A stretch of DNA of 64,000 nt from Nyssa sinensis (Eukaryota > Streptophyta > Magnoliopsida > Cornales > Nyssaceae). The notes beneath the pieces were generated by a model. It was not told the origin of the DNA, ran no database searches, and worked only from the letters and a program-made list of their open reading frames with translations. The position numbers and the translations under genes are program-made. The stretch covers positions 4,932,501 through 4,996,500 of the forward strand of contig CM018032.1 of NCBI GenBank assembly GCA_008638375.1. Reading direction: 5' to 3'. The stretch's first letter is position 1; every line of letters begins with the position of its first letter. Positions 1-12,154 of this stretch are shown here, in pieces.

Positions 1-620
1 AGAGTTCTATCTACAAGAACTCTCCCTCTCCCAAGGTTGAAGCCTTGCTGAAGTGACAGTTTCCTTTCACGAAGTAAGTTGAAACAACGCTTTCCAAACC
101 GAGCAACAAGCTGGAGATTTGCCTAACTGAAACCTCTGATCCAGACTTTCCTAGCCAGAGATCTACCCGGTTCCTACGATTCAATAAGGTATACCCTCAA
201 ACCCTTAATAGTTTTCTTTAGATCTAGTTGATCTCACCTCTTTTATCACTCTCGATAAAAGAGGGTAAACCGGAGAACTACGTGACTCTGATTTCGTTTT
301 CTGAACGGATACGTAGGAAGCCTTTGAACCTGCGTCAGATCTTCTTTCTATCTTTTCTGTTTTATTTTATTTCTTCACGTCAGATTCTTTATTACTTATC
401 TATTCTGAACTCACATATCTCTTCTATGTTTTTTAATGATAAAATAACCTTGCAAGTGAATATTTAAAACTGATCCATTCAGATCAAGTGGGGTGGGTGC
501 CTAACACTTTCCCACTTCGTACCTTAGCTGCCGGATCTATATTTTCATTGGTTTAGTTATTTCAATGCTTTATTTTATTTGATCCATGTCAATGGATCTC
601 TTAGTATGTGTTTAGGATTA
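1..620 (+). repeat. Probable Ty3/gypsy (Tat/Ogre-like) LTR fragment
   Basis: No host coding sequence is seen. The stretch around 270-330 has the wording GAGAACTACGTGACTCTGAT followed by GGATACGTAGGAAGCC, and around 490-520 GGGTGGGTGCCTAACACTTT. Similar phrases recur in the LTR and leader regions of plant Tat/Ogre-type gypsy elements; that family link is from general knowledge. The left edge lies outside the window and no TSD can be placed, so orientation and boundaries are uncertain. Confidence 0.4.
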
Positions 621-2760
621 AAAGTGATATAATATTTCATTCCATTTCTTTCAGTTTTCCTTCATATGTATCCTTCAAGATGTAATAGGTTTGCTTCTTT
701 CTTGTTAAAAAACAAGCCAGCAACTCCTCAATTTTTCTATCTCCCATAAGAGGCGTTCTTTCCCAACTTTAGGGAAGGAGACAGCCGAGATCCCTCTAAA
801 TCTATAGAAAAATAATTACTATTTTCCTTTTTGTCGGTGCTAGCACCCACAAATTAAAAGAGATACTTTTGTCATTTGTAAACAAATTTGAGTTGGAGGG
901 GACGTGTTTGTAGTTTGTAAGTAAAAAGAAGGAAGGTTAGTGTTATTTGAGAAACCTCAGGGCGAGGTCTTTATAATTGTCAAAAATCTTAAAGAATGTC
1001 AGTATAATTTATCGTATAAGTTATTATATTATCATACCTAATAAATTAATAATTAAAAAGTCTTAATATTATAAAAGTTCATACATTATCATTCCTATTT
1101 TAATTATACTTTTTCGATTAGTTTTATTCTCTTCGATTTTGAATCTCAAATTCAAGACATGTTGTACAAAAAAGATAATAAAAAAAAAAAGACATAAACT
1201 TGCCTTGAAAGAATGAGAAAACCAATACTTTCCCAAATCCCTAAATCCCAAATTATACTTTTTATTCACTAATACATGTCCGAGTCATTGGGTTAATTGT
1301 AAAACGACTAGTTCACTTTCTTAATTGGTTCGTTGATAAAATTGGACCGATCTACCCTTATTGGGTTGGGCCAAGTGTAATAACATTGGTTTTTTTTTGG
1401 ACCTATGCATTTTTCAAAAGCATCTTAGGCTAATTTTTCTAACAGAAACATCATTTGAAGAGACACATTTAAAGACGTCTTTTCAAAAGACATCTATAGT
1501 TTAACACTTTTGAATTATTAAGCACCAAATTAAGCTACCCTAAAGGCCTCTTTTGAAGAGACACCACTAAAAGCTTATAAAATTAGTCAACAAAGTGATT
1601 TTTTTCCTTACCATTGTAAACGCCTTCTCTGTGCACATACGTCCCCTCTATTAATTGTGACTGTTTACAAGTACGACAATATCCATTTTCAGAGAGCATA
1701 CACCTAGGCAGTAGTTGTTAGGGACATTTTATTTAAAGGAAAAAAATATGTATTTTTCCACAATATTTCTCCCCCCCCCCCCCCAAAAAAAAGAATCTCG
1801 TTGTGTTTTCTCACAATTGTTTTCATTGTTGTTTTCACTCTCACTCGTAGTCATTGAATCACTCATTCACTCACTCACTCACGATCAAGTTGCACAACTC
1901 CATCACATGTATGATTTTTACTTGTAATTTTTTAGTTATAGCTTTCTTGTATGAATTTTTCTTTTTGGATAATGCGTGTTACATGGGTTGTAGATGCATG
2001 TAGGTGTTATATATATTTGAATAATGCACTTTTTCAATTTTACCATGTTATATGCTTCTTTTATAGCATAAATGTTTGATAAAAATCCTCAATGAGATAT
2101 AAACTAGTTGTTTGTAGCATATATATAAGGGCATAAAATCGCCCATCCAATAATATCACAAACGTGCACAAGATAATGGGTAATAACCAAACTATTCTTG
2201 GCCAACAAGATCCTCAATATAAACACCAAACCTTACATAAAAAGGTACATCCAACTTCTGGCACAAAGACTCTTGTCTTCCTACATTTTTATAGGCTTCC
2301 ACAAGCACCCGTTTTAACTTAACCATAAGAAAGCCTCTGGCGGGCACTGCACCGGTGTCTCCTAACTCTTCTCGGTAGCTTTCTCTATTTTGCAGGTGGT
2401 TAGTGAGGATGAGAAGAGGACGTTTCACTCAGAGCTGCCAAATTGAAACTACCATTCCTTGTTACTCAGTTGAATTAGGCACAGGTTAGAGATATGGGTT
2501 ACTCGATAGATAGAACCTATCCTCCAGATCTAGAGGAAAAGAATGACTCTTTTCACTGGAAAATAACAGTTCTGAAAGGTAAAGATCTATAGCTTAGTTG
2601 TCATATGGTCATTCAATCTTAGCTACTTTGTTACTACCACGTGTCATGATCTGAACAAAAATACTAATTTAAGTCATATCATAACACAATTTTAATCTCC
2701 TAGAAAGATTCTGTATGTGTCATGAAAATGTTGTTAAAGAAAGAATATTTTTGTCATAAA
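621..2760. other. AT-rich intergenic DNA, no convincing gene
   Basis: No gene is recognised. Visible landmarks are an imperfect palindrome near 1472-1494 (AGACGTCTTTTcAAAAGACATCT) with related AGAGACAC motifs at 1458-1562, which resembles CACTA-type subterminal repeats. A homopolymeric C run lies at about 1772-1785 and CACT/CATT repeats at 1858-1882. A 78-residue open frame on the minus strand (2192-2428) reads like protein but belongs to no family I can name. Confidence 0.4.
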
Positions 2761-2764
2761 AATA

Positions 2765-2841
2765 TGTTAAACTAACTTGATATTCATTGTTAGACTCATT
2801 CTTTAACAACTTAAGCTTTTGGAGCAACTAGTAATTTAACA
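2765..2841 (+). repeat. TRIM left LTR
   Basis: 77-bp terminal repeat, TG to CA, immediately followed by the primer-binding site. Its partner at 3021-3083 is shorter because of internal deletions near the 3' end. Confidence 0.7.
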
Positions 2842-3020
2842 TGGTATTAGAGCTCTTGTTATTAGAGGTTTTGGGTTCAAGTCTCACGCCGTGCATTTCT
2901 CACCCTATTACGCTAGGGTTAATTCTTTCGCCTGTTACGTCAGGGTTTGCACTCTGTGCTGCCTACTCTTTACTCTCCATGTGTAAGACGGGGTTGCACA
3001 TGAGGACACATGAGGAAGGA

Positions 3021-3083
3021 TGTTAAAACAACTTGATATATATTGTTGGACCCATTTTCTAACAACTCAGCTGTGATTTAACA
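3021..3083 (+). repeat. TRIM right LTR
   Basis: 63-bp terminal repeat matching the left LTR. It is preceded by a polypurine tract and followed by the AATA target duplication. Confidence 0.7.
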
Positions 3084-3221
3084 AATACTAAGTAACTTTT
3101 TTTTGAAGTTAACAAAATTAAGATTGGTATTGGAGACCTCTACCCCTTTAATCATACAAAGAGCATAACCAATTTCAAACTTTGACCTCTTTATTTGCAA
3201 TCAAATGTTCCATCATTGAGA

Positions 3222-3960
3222 TTTTTTTTGGTAAGTGAATTTGTTATTATCAAAAGAGGGGAACACCCCAAACAAGCTCAAAAAGCATTATGAGACCAAT
3301 TATAACACATACCAACCAAGAGCACCAATTATACAGGGACTCAACACAAAACAACAAAACCAAAAACTACTTTAGTAAAAGAGCCAAAGGACAACAAGAA
3401 GAGGGGGAAAAAAATACAGGCCTAACAGAACAGAGGAAACCTTATCTCTGTTTATAGATATTTGGAGAAATCCACGAACTAAGCCCTAGTTCCCCATTCT
3501 TAATAGTGTTTGGGATTGTTCTCCATATAGAGATAACAATCCTCATTGTGCTTATTATACTGTTTGATCTGGTCAGCACTAGGGTCCTTCTATGAAACTG
3601 TCTAGTATTCCTTTCTGCCCAAATATAGTAGACTGTAATGGAAAGAGTTGGGCACCTAACATTGTTCTTAAAGAGGTCCCTCTGCCATTGAGAACAGATC
3701 CACTGCAGTTCTTCATTCCAGGCTTTAGGATTTCTGCAAATCATACATTCCTTTAAAACTTCCTTCCATACTTGTTTGGTGTAGCTGCAAGCCTGCAATT
3801 GAGGCCAGAGGCTGGTCCTCAATATTTTGTTGAGGCAACATGGATTAATGATGGCTTCCTACAATGTGCTTCTATTCCTTCTAAGCCAATTCCATTGATT
3901 TTCTTTGATACTTTTTTCCACTTTTGCATCAGGATCTAGACCACTGCCATTTATACTGTC
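3222..3960 (-). mobile_element. 5'-truncated LINE (non-LTR retrotransposon) 3' end
   Basis: On the minus strand the frame 3822-3442 reads as the carboxyl end of a plant LINE ORF2 product: the region after the RT zinc-binding segment, with a YYIWAERNTRQFHRR-like motif that corresponds to the IW.ERN.R.F signature of these proteins. Downstream the strand runs through an untranslated tail ending in AACAAATTCACTTACCAAAA near 3222, the usual plant LINE 3' terminus with poly(A). The upstream part to about 3960 is still ORF2-like but out of frame. This is a dead fragment. Confidence 0.6.
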
Positions 3961-5310
3961 CTCCCCCAGAATATCAACTAAGATTCCACTTGGGTGCTGT
4001 AATTCATGCCACAAAAGTTACCTCTGCCATTACCAATCTTCTTTCTCATGGTAAGCCTAGAAATAGATTTCAGTTTCAAATTTCAATAAAGATTTCCAAC
4101 TCCAACTCCAACTTCTGTTCATCAAGCCAGTTATGTTCCATCATTGAAATGAATTCCCAATACCCAAAAGTACGATAAAAAAATTTCATTACGTGGATTT
4201 GTCTAGAACCAAAACTTGCACGTGTTCTCAAGATATTAGTGATGTCAACTGACCCAGCTGGATCATATGTGACTGGCCTGTTCGGACTTGGGAAGGTAGA
4301 GGCAATGGGTCCTTTAAAGGGACTGAGATGGTAGGACAACTTGGGCTCTCTTAGGAAAAAATCACGTAACTTCATTTTCAATTAAATGAACTATGTTCAA
4401 CTTTACTTGAATTTTATACACAGAGAGAGAGAACAAAAAAATGGGAAAGATTTTGATTTTATTTACAAGTGTAATTCATCAATGTAACAGAAAAAAAAGC
4501 TAAAAAAAATAAATAAAAAGATACATATTAACAACCATTATGAGCATGTCTCTGTTGATAGATGGAGACGGTCTTTTTTTTCTTCAATTTGCATGGTGTA
4601 AGCTGAAAAGAAAAGCTAAGAAATAACCTAAAAAAAAACTTAAAGACTTGTCCTTTCAAAGATTATCTACAAATGATAAATGAATAACGAGAAAGCAAGC
4701 ATCACAACCCACCACCTTCCAATCAATGATTTTAAGCCCTCTGATCCACTGCAAGTGAGCCTGTTGTTGTGAAATGTGCAAACGGACTTGCTGAAATTAT
4801 CATTCCCAACAGCAAATTAATGTTTGTTTAGTATATCAATATTTCAGTAAATGAAGCTCAAACATAGATGACAACTACGATTGATGCTGTTATTTCTGCA
4901 ATTACCATTATATATACATAAAAATATGGCATATTTACCTTCATTTCAATATATATAGGCATGATATTAGAACTATTAGAATGAAGAGAGAGCAATTTGT
5001 TTAGTTAACTCAAGGACACTAACTTGGCTCCATTTTCTTGTCGTGTGGACACTTGAGTCTAGTTGATCCCAGAATAAATCAATGACCATTCTAAATCAAA
5101 TTGTTTAGAGAAGGGAAAAGTATTTTAAAAGCAACAATATTTCATTTCACTGCACCAAATTGCTTCCAAACAAAAATAAGCTGAGAATAAACTACAAATA
5201 GCATTATTAATCAATTCCTTTTTGTTATGATATTAATTGAGACTTTCACCAATATTATATATACTTCATTATGACATATAATGGAGAGCTTTTCTGTGAA
5301 GTTACATGTG
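3961..5310. other. Intergenic, no gene seen
   Basis: AT-rich sequence downstream of the thaumatin-like gene (which reads leftward). Short open frames at 3924-4178 (+) and 4076-4381 (-) overlap each other and match nothing I recognise. GA-rich and poly(A/T) tracts are the only other structure. Confidence 0.4.
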
Positions 5311-5525
5311 AAAAAACTACGCTTGGATAGTGATTCAGATATAATTTTTGGAATTTTTTTCTAAAACTTTTGTAATTAATTTTTTAAAAATTGTAAAAAT
5401 ACATTTGGATATGATAATCTAAATTATGAAAAATTAAAAAAAATTAAAATTAATAACTTCTCAAATGTGTATCCCAAGTTTTAAAATTCAAAATTTTCGT
5501 TTGAAAACTTAACCAAACAAAAAAC
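5311..5525. repeat. Fragment of an interspersed TIR-type repeat
   Basis: The wording TACGCTTGGATAGTGATTCA at 5319 matches the terminal segment of the 51917-53391 element (GCGTTTGGATAGTAATTCAA on its minus strand). The other side ends AAAACTTAACCAAACA. It is a small degenerate relative lying just downstream of the thaumatin-like gene. Confidence 0.35.
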
Positions 5526-5573
5526 TTGACAGGGTCCACACTAAAACTTCTTGTCTAGTAATTCATATTTGGC

Positions 5574-7577
5574 CTACCTGGATGAGCAAAATCTGATGAC
5601 ATAATCTGTCCCGGAGCATGTAAAAATGCTAGAAGGATCATCATAAGCATAACTATACGCCTTGGGGCATGCTTGCTTGAATAATTTCGAGTAACTTGTA
5701 GGTTGACATGTAGCTGAATTTCCAAAAGCGCCCTTGCAACAGTACTCATCGGTGTTAAACACGTCGCATGCGCTCCGACACGCTATAATCTTTCCGTTGG
5801 CTTTAACGGCTAGTTTTTCGGGACAATTAGGTCTTAAATCCGCAACACAACCAGCTGTACTGCAGTTTCCCTTACCATTAAGGGGTGTAACAACTAATGG
5901 TAAGTTGAAACCATCGACCAGGCTAACATCGTAAAAATCAAGTTTTGAAAGGACAAATTCGGCAAGGGTAAATTCAGCAAGCGAGGATGGGGTCTCGCCT
6001 GAGGCTGTGCACTTTAGGGATGTCCCACATCGACCAGTTTCGCATGATCCATTGCCATTTTTATCAAATTTGCACCCGGTTCGACCCCATATTCGGCCCG
6101 ACCAACCAGGTGGGGCTGTGAGAACGATCGACTGACCCGACTTTAATTCAAAACCACCACCGCCGAAGTTCTGTCCTGGGGTGATTGCTGGCCAAATTGT
6201 TTCTTTGCAATCGTTTACAAGGGTGAAAATTCTTGCAGATTCGGATACTTTTACCCCTGCCCAAACCAGAAAAATAGGTAAAACATATATATATATATAT
6301 ATATAAAATATTATTATAGAGTATGGACTGCCTTGGCTACATTACAATAATTTTAAGAATGATATATGCACTGCTACATATAAAAACATATGATAAAGGT
6401 AAGGACGAAATTTAACTAACTTAATATTGAATAGGTATATGCAACCCTCTTATTATAGGTACATGCAATACTCTTATAATTAATATTAAATAAGTTAATA
6501 TTTTTTCTGAATTAATAGATTTTTAATGAACTAACTTGGTTCAATAATGGATAATTAATAATTATGTTACTTAATATTTTATATAATTTTTAAAAAATAT
6601 TTTATAATATTAATTATAAGAGAGATAAAATAGTTATATATATACCTCATTTATGACATATTTTTCTAATTATGGTTATTAATTTTACATAAATGGAGTC
6701 AAAAGTGTTATAAGTGGAGATAATTACGATATAAACAAACACAAGAAACACAAGTTTTAATTTAAAAGAATATTTAAAGTTTTTTTATACCTTAAGTTGA
6801 ATATTATATGCATTTTTAATAAAAGATCAAGAATGTCGTTTAAAAATTACACGCAAGGTTTTTTATTTGTTTGAAAAATCATATACGTGTGTGGAAAATT
6901 TTTTGATTAATCAAAGTATGAAAAATCTTAATAATTAATAATTATAATAACTAATTAATAATTTTTTATATCTTATATTTATTAATTATAAAATGGTTGA
7001 CTATATATATATATATATATCTTATTTTGACATACCTCTAAATAAAAAAATTAAAATTTTAATAATTAAGTTGATATATCTCAATGAAGGGAGCTCTATT
7101 CCAACAATGGTTATAACGAGACTAAAAAGCAATATTTTTTTTAAAGAGTAATGCTATCATTGTTATGATATTTTATTAAATTTTTTATCTGTTGATGTAT
7201 TTGTTCAGGTATTAGTGAATGCAGTTTATTAGTATATATACGAGTGCTAGTAAATCGAGCTGCTTAATATGTGCGGGTATTAGTTAATTCAACTTCTTGA
7301 TACTAGTGAATTAAATTTCTTGGATTCATCTACTGGGACTAATACCAATGACTGAATTCAGTAGAATCCAAATAGTAACATAGTAAATTAAAAAAATTGA
7401 TAAAATACATATTTTTTTTTTAATGAGACAGGGGGTGGGAGAAGGGTCCCCACAGTGAAAGAAGGCAACCAAATAAGTTAGCGTGGAAAAAGAAAATGTT
7501 AAAGACAAGATTGTACCTGATGAAACCAGAATGCAAATCAACAGAACCAAAAAATGCACAGTTTGATGTGCTGCCAT
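5574..7577 (-). CDS. Thaumatin-like protein (PR-5 family)
   Basis: Two exons on the minus strand: 7577-7517 and 6256-5574, joined over a 1,260-bp intron (donor CAG|GTACAA, acceptor GCAG|GG), giving 247 residues. Residues 1 to about 26 (MAAHQTVHFLVLLICILVSS...) are a secretion signal, so the product should be apoplastic or vacuolar. The mature part has 16 cysteines, the full complement for eight disulfides. Typical landmarks are GWSGRIWGRTGC, LAEFTL, LDFYDVSLVDGFNLPL, VFNTDEYCC, YSKLFKQACPKAYSYAYDD and FTCSGTDY. Known members bind or hydrolyse beta-glucans and act in defence or stress; the substrate cannot be read here. The acidic-cleft residues seem kept, but the signature block reads CETGRCG instead of CxTGDCGG. 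The stop codon lies inside a donor-like CAG|GTAGGC, so an alternative C-terminus is possible. Confidence 0.88.
6286..6304. repeat. (TA)n microsatellite in thaumatin-like intron
   Basis: Pure TA run near the 3' end of the intron. A second TA run lies at 7003-7020 in the same intron. Confidence 0.8.
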
Positions 7578-7645
7578 ATCTCTGTCTCTTAGCTTTCGGT
7601 TGAGAATTGAGAGAGGAGGCGGGAATGCCACATAAAAGAGAAGGT

Positions 7646-7655
7646 GTATATAGAA
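7646..7655 (-). promoter_or_regulatory. TATA-like box of the thaumatin-like gene
   Basis: The minus strand reads CTATATACAC about 70 bp before the start codon at 7577, a plausible position for a short 5' UTR. This is inferred from position and sequence only. Confidence 0.35.
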
Positions 7656-7747
7656 GAAAGATTACGTGTGGACTGTGGAGAGAGAGTAAATAAAAGCACT
7701 AACCAGATTAGAAAACTTCCCCTTTCTCAAATATATAAATATATATG

Positions 7748-7749
7748 TG

Positions 7750-7789
<40 letters not shown>

Positions 7790-7790
7790 G
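7748..7790. repeat. Compound (CT)n(TA)n microsatellite
   Basis: A CT run followed directly by a TA run, about 170-210 bp upstream of the thaumatin-like start codon. Confidence 0.85.
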
Positions 7791-8028
7791 TATATATGAT
7801 TCGTTTCCCAATCCAATCCTTCAAGATTAGAGGATTCTATGCCATTCTTCCTCATTAGGAACTTCATCTTTCACTTCTTAGGATGGACCAAATCCCACCA
7901 CACGGCAATACGTAACTTGTAGGCAAGGATCATGAACTCTAACATGCACGCAGTTGTGTAGGAAAAATTATATGATTTTTAAAAATAAAGAAAATAAAAA
8001 AAGAGAGAGACGTTACAAAGTTTGTTGG

Positions 8029-8363
8029 GCAATGAATCAGTGACATTATCTCTTTATTTATAAAAGGAAAAATATGCTTCAAGTTCTCTAATAACAAGAA
8101 GAGAAGATTAGAAAGAATTTAATGCATTTCATCTTAACTTTTGATTAGACTTTAAAACGAATTAGTAGAAATTTAATTATATTAATATTAACAATTGTGA
8201 GCAATGCTCAGCGACTTATCCCTTTATTTATAAAGGAAACAGTATGCCTCAAGTTCTCTAATAACAAGAAGAGGGGATTAGTAAGAATTAAATGCCATCC
8301 ATCTTAACATCTAATTAGACTTTAAAAAGAATTATTAGGAATTTAATGCTATTAATATTAACA
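8029..8363. repeat. Two-copy tandem duplication (about 170 bp each)
   Basis: Copy 1 (about 8029-8193) and copy 2 (about 8201-8363) share GCAATG...CTTTATTTATAAA, CAAGTTCTCTAATAACAAGA and ATTAATATTAACAA in the same order, with scattered substitutions. It lies 0.45-0.8 kb upstream of the thaumatin-like start codon. Confidence 0.75.
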
Positions 8364-11160
8364 ACTGACTTAGATTTTTTTTTTTTTTTAAAAAAAACCG
8401 AAGATTAAAAATCACGTGACTTGCACGTGACAAACTTTTCCATACCTATTCTTTTATATTATACATATCTTCTTTAATTGGTCTAAACTTTTGTATCTAT
8501 TAATGGGTTATCTTTTTAGAGTAGTTTTACTTTGCTTCTTCCCTTTCAATTTTAGAGTTTTTTTTAAGATTTCTTAAAATATAAGTTCAGCTTAAAAAGT
8601 AAATATAGAAAGTGTTGTAAAAGTTTCAAGTTATTATTTTTTATCAATTGATGTGAGTGTGAAAGTTAATTTTAAATATTTTTATGTGTTAACAGTTGAA
8701 TGTTTGTATACTTTAAAAGTTAGTTATTGGAGAAGCACTCTTAATGTGTCACAAAGGAAGTATTATTTATTGGAGTATAACTATATACAAAAGTATAATT
8801 ACATATAAAAATGAATAAAAAAGAAAACACCATTAATTAGGAAGAAATTATAATCTTGCCAAATAAATATAGCATTTTTTTGTTTGTTCTTTAACTTTAC
8901 AATGTCAAGAAAAATAATTTATTTAAATAGATAATTGCATTGAAAGTATAGCATTCTCCATCCAACCCACCTTCTATATTATTCAATTTGTAAGAAAATG
9001 AAGTAATTTTCAACTTCGGGTTCATAAAAAGTAATAAAATTATCAACAAGTATAAGTTCAAACTTAATTACCAACTAAGTTCACCATCTTTTACTGGATA
9101 AAAATGCCTCTTTAGTGTTTTTCTCTAAAAATAATGAAGCTGGAGGTGCGTGACTTCTGCCCAGCTTTCAAAAAGGTATTTTAAAATTTTAAAATTCAAT
9201 AACTTAAAATATATAAATTCGTTTTCAAAAAAATTATATATTTGAACTCTAATAATCAAGATTTATAAAACAAGATTCATATCTCACGCGTCTTTCTATA
9301 TGAAACGAAATTGTGCCCTATATTCTCATAAATGGACTTTTTGCTAGTTTAAAATTTGCTTGTTAGAGTTTCAGATTTTAAAGAATAAATTTTAAAATAA
9401 TTAATTATTAGATAGTATAATTTCTTATTTAGGTGTTTATTAAAAAAATTTGTAGAAGTGATTTTAATTGTTAATTTTTTCTTACCCTTTATATTATCTG
9501 TACTGAGAAATGTGTAAGTGGTAAGTTCAAAAATAAAAATTATAAAAAATCAAACGAATTTTCAAAAGATGATTTTTTTTTAGCTTCTTCAGCCATGGTT
9601 TTACTCGTGGATCATGCTACAAAGTTACTTTTGAAAGATATAGTCAAACATTTTAAAAATTAGTTTCACACTTTCTTCTTTTCGTGACAGATAAGAACTT
9701 CCTATCACCTTTTATACAATCAAGTAGTAGTCCATTTCTAATAACTAGAGTATAACACTAGAGTTTATTTTTTTGGATTCACGAAAAATTGATTCTTCAC
9801 GTATATTAAGTAAATTTATTATCTAAGAACAATAGACGATGGCCATCTAAGGAGATATGCACCTAGTAAAATTTAAGCTAAAGACTTGATAAAATTAAAC
9901 ATTTACCACAAATTGATTTTACACTTTCCATACGCTAAAATTGACCTTGCTGTCATAAGATTCAAAACATTGGCATGTTTTTTTTTTTCCAAAAAAATAA
10001 CAAATAAAAAATGAATATATATGTACTTGCAACCTTTCATGGGCTAACTGGTCGATGACTCATTGTTGATGTACCATGAGACATGAGTAACAAATTTCTG
10101 GTCAATATACCAGGTGCAATCTGGGCCTGGACATATATTATAGAGGTTTACTAGGAGTAAAGACTTTTGAGTTCTGACCAAACTGTTCAATCAACCCTGT
10201 CAGATCAGATTCAAATGAATTGGGCCTCCTCTGGGTTTGGACAATAATTTCTTGTCCATAATTTGGAAAGAGGCAACCAAGTTTTAAAAGACGGTATCTA
10301 CTTATTCTATCAGATAAATTATACTGAATTTTTATAAAATTTTATACTAACTTTTTTTTACAATGATATATATATATATATTTATTATTGTACAACTTCA
10401 TCGAGTTTGCTAAATTTTTTATAATGGGACTAAAAGATGTCTTTCTTTTAAATTTATCTTAAGTCTTATAAAAATTTACAAAGCTTTCCCCAACCCATCA
10501 CAATAGGGACGAGATATGATGAGTTTCATCGAATTAAGTTAAATTATCAATCTCTATTTATTGGGTACTAAGCTTGAAATCTTTTCATTTGAATTAATCC
10601 CCAAAGTTTTTTTTTTGTTTTATTTTTAGAAAGAAATAATTGCCTGCAAAAATGAATGTAGGAAGAAAAAGAACTTATTTCTATTGAGCTTAAGGAACGG
10701 TGCTGGGGGGATCCATCAACCTCATTGACCAAGGATCCACTGGGCCAGTCCTCAATCCAAGTACGTGCCCCACGTCCCATTCTGAACTAACACAACCACA
10801 CTCCACATCCAAACAACCTAAAAGTATCTATTGATCACATGGGAACTTGAGAAAATGATTGTGGTCAAAGCATTGTACCTAGTCAAAGTGGGGGCATTTT
10901 CAGTAGCTTTTGATGTTTTTGGAGGTTCAGGGGTCCCCCCAACTGCAAGCTACAATCTACAAGGAATGGTCTATTGTACCAATCGATGCACATGCTGGAT
11001 GGTCAGACGACCCACCATTTTGATAGAGACCAATTAGGTTAGCATCAACCTCAACATGGAAATAATGTCGATTTGATCATTTTGTGTCACTGGTCCTTAA
11101 ATATGCTCATCACTGAATTGTAACTATCTCGAATCCTAGAGAAAGCAATGCTTGGATATT
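8364..11160. other. Intergenic, no gene seen
   Basis: Very AT-rich with long A and T runs. The short open frames at 10568-10780 (-) and 10831-11037 (+) show no family resemblance. A (TA)n run lies at about 10366-10381. Confidence 0.4.
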
Positions 11161-11229
11161 CATGGGAAATGTTTTCAGACTTGTAACATTGGAAAGGATG
11201 ATATACATATACATATACATATACATATA

Positions 11230-11282
11230 TGATATTAGTAACTATTCTGAATATTTTCCATTTCATCTAGTTACTAATATCA
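11230..11282. repeat. Inverted repeat with 14-bp perfect arms
   Basis: TGATATTAGTAACT at 11230-11243 is the exact reverse complement of AGTTACTAATATCA at 11269-11282, with a 25-nt loop. Flanking TATACATA runs extend the pairing imperfectly. It may be a tiny fold-back element; no TSD is evident. Confidence 0.7.
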
Positions 11283-12146
11283 TAGTTGTATGTATATATA
11301 TGTATTTGTTGTCGTCAAATCCTATTTGGGTTTGGACTATTTTGATGTTTCGAATAGTTTTGGAAATCTTATTGAGCTGATGTGAAGACCTATAGCTCAG
11401 GGTACTCATTGAGTTGACTTGAGAGTCGACTGCTCGGGATGTTCATTTCTACGTCAGGTCAATGATTAGGATTGTACGTGACTTGGGTGTCCACGTGTTC
11501 CGATCCTAATGGTAGTATCATTTTTGGGTATATCAACAACTATGTCATACAATACTTTTGCGTGTAACAATTTATTTGATGTTTTTATGTTTCATTTTAC
11601 AAGTTTAATATGATTATTTATACCGAACTAAATTTACTTACTAGGTTTCATATTTCAATTTACAAATATGATTACTTATGTCCAAACAAATTTATACAAC
11701 AATTTTCATGTTTTAATTTACCTGTCCAATTTGATGCCCAAACAAAATTTAATTAATAGGTTTTATATTTTAATTTTTATGTTTACTTGCTTATTTGTAT
11801 CAGGTTAAACCTTAGTGAAATAGTAAATTTGCTCTATTATGATATAGAGATAGCGGATTTGCGCTCCCCAGATCTCATAGTTGCCCTCCTCAGATTTCAT
11901 AGTTGTTTGGCTACAAATGATCATATTGAACCTATTAATAAAATATAGAACCAGCTCAATAAATTTGTTCGAACATAAATAATAAGTTTCAAATAATAAT
12001 ATTGAACTTATAAATTCAAATATGATACATGTGAAATAATTTTGTTTGGACACATAGGGTTGTTGTAAATTAATGATTTTTGCAACAAGAGTTAGACAGA
12101 GAGAATGACACAGAGAATTTATGTAATTTGGCAATGTGCCTACGTT
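11283..12146. other. Repeat-like intergenic DNA
   Basis: No gene. 11370-11530 (GACCTATAGCTCAGGGTACT, GAGTCGACTGCTCGGG) reads like retroelement LTR text. 11580-11800 has loose repeats of TTTCATATTTCAATTTACAA. Near 12115-12154 GAATTTATGTAATTTGGCAA followed by CCTACGTTCACGGGAG is a phrase common in plant interspersed repeats; this repeat is the target of the hAT MITE that follows and resumes after it. Confidence 0.35.
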
Positions 12147-12154
12147 CACGGGAG

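Larger units (their letters stand above)
2765..3083 (+). mobile_element. TRIM (terminal-repeat retrotransposon in miniature), complete
   Basis: Two short direct LTRs, each starting TGTTAAA and ending TTTAACA, lie at 2765-2841 (77 bp) and 3021-3083 (63 bp). A primer-binding site complementary to initiator Met-tRNA, TGGTATTAGAGC, follows the left LTR directly at 2842-2853. A purine-rich tract (GAGGAAGGA) directly precedes the right LTR. The element is flanked by AATA at 2761-2764 and 3084-3087. At 319 bp with no coding capacity it fits the TRIM definition; it would need enzymes from other retrotransposons. The internal open frame 2841-3026 is not a gene. Confidence 0.75.

Noticed and set aside
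2841..3026. tRNA-like or SINE reading because of GGGTTCAAGTCTC (B-box-like)
   Set aside because: The flanking direct LTRs, the primer-binding site and the polypurine tract explain the segment better as a TRIM.
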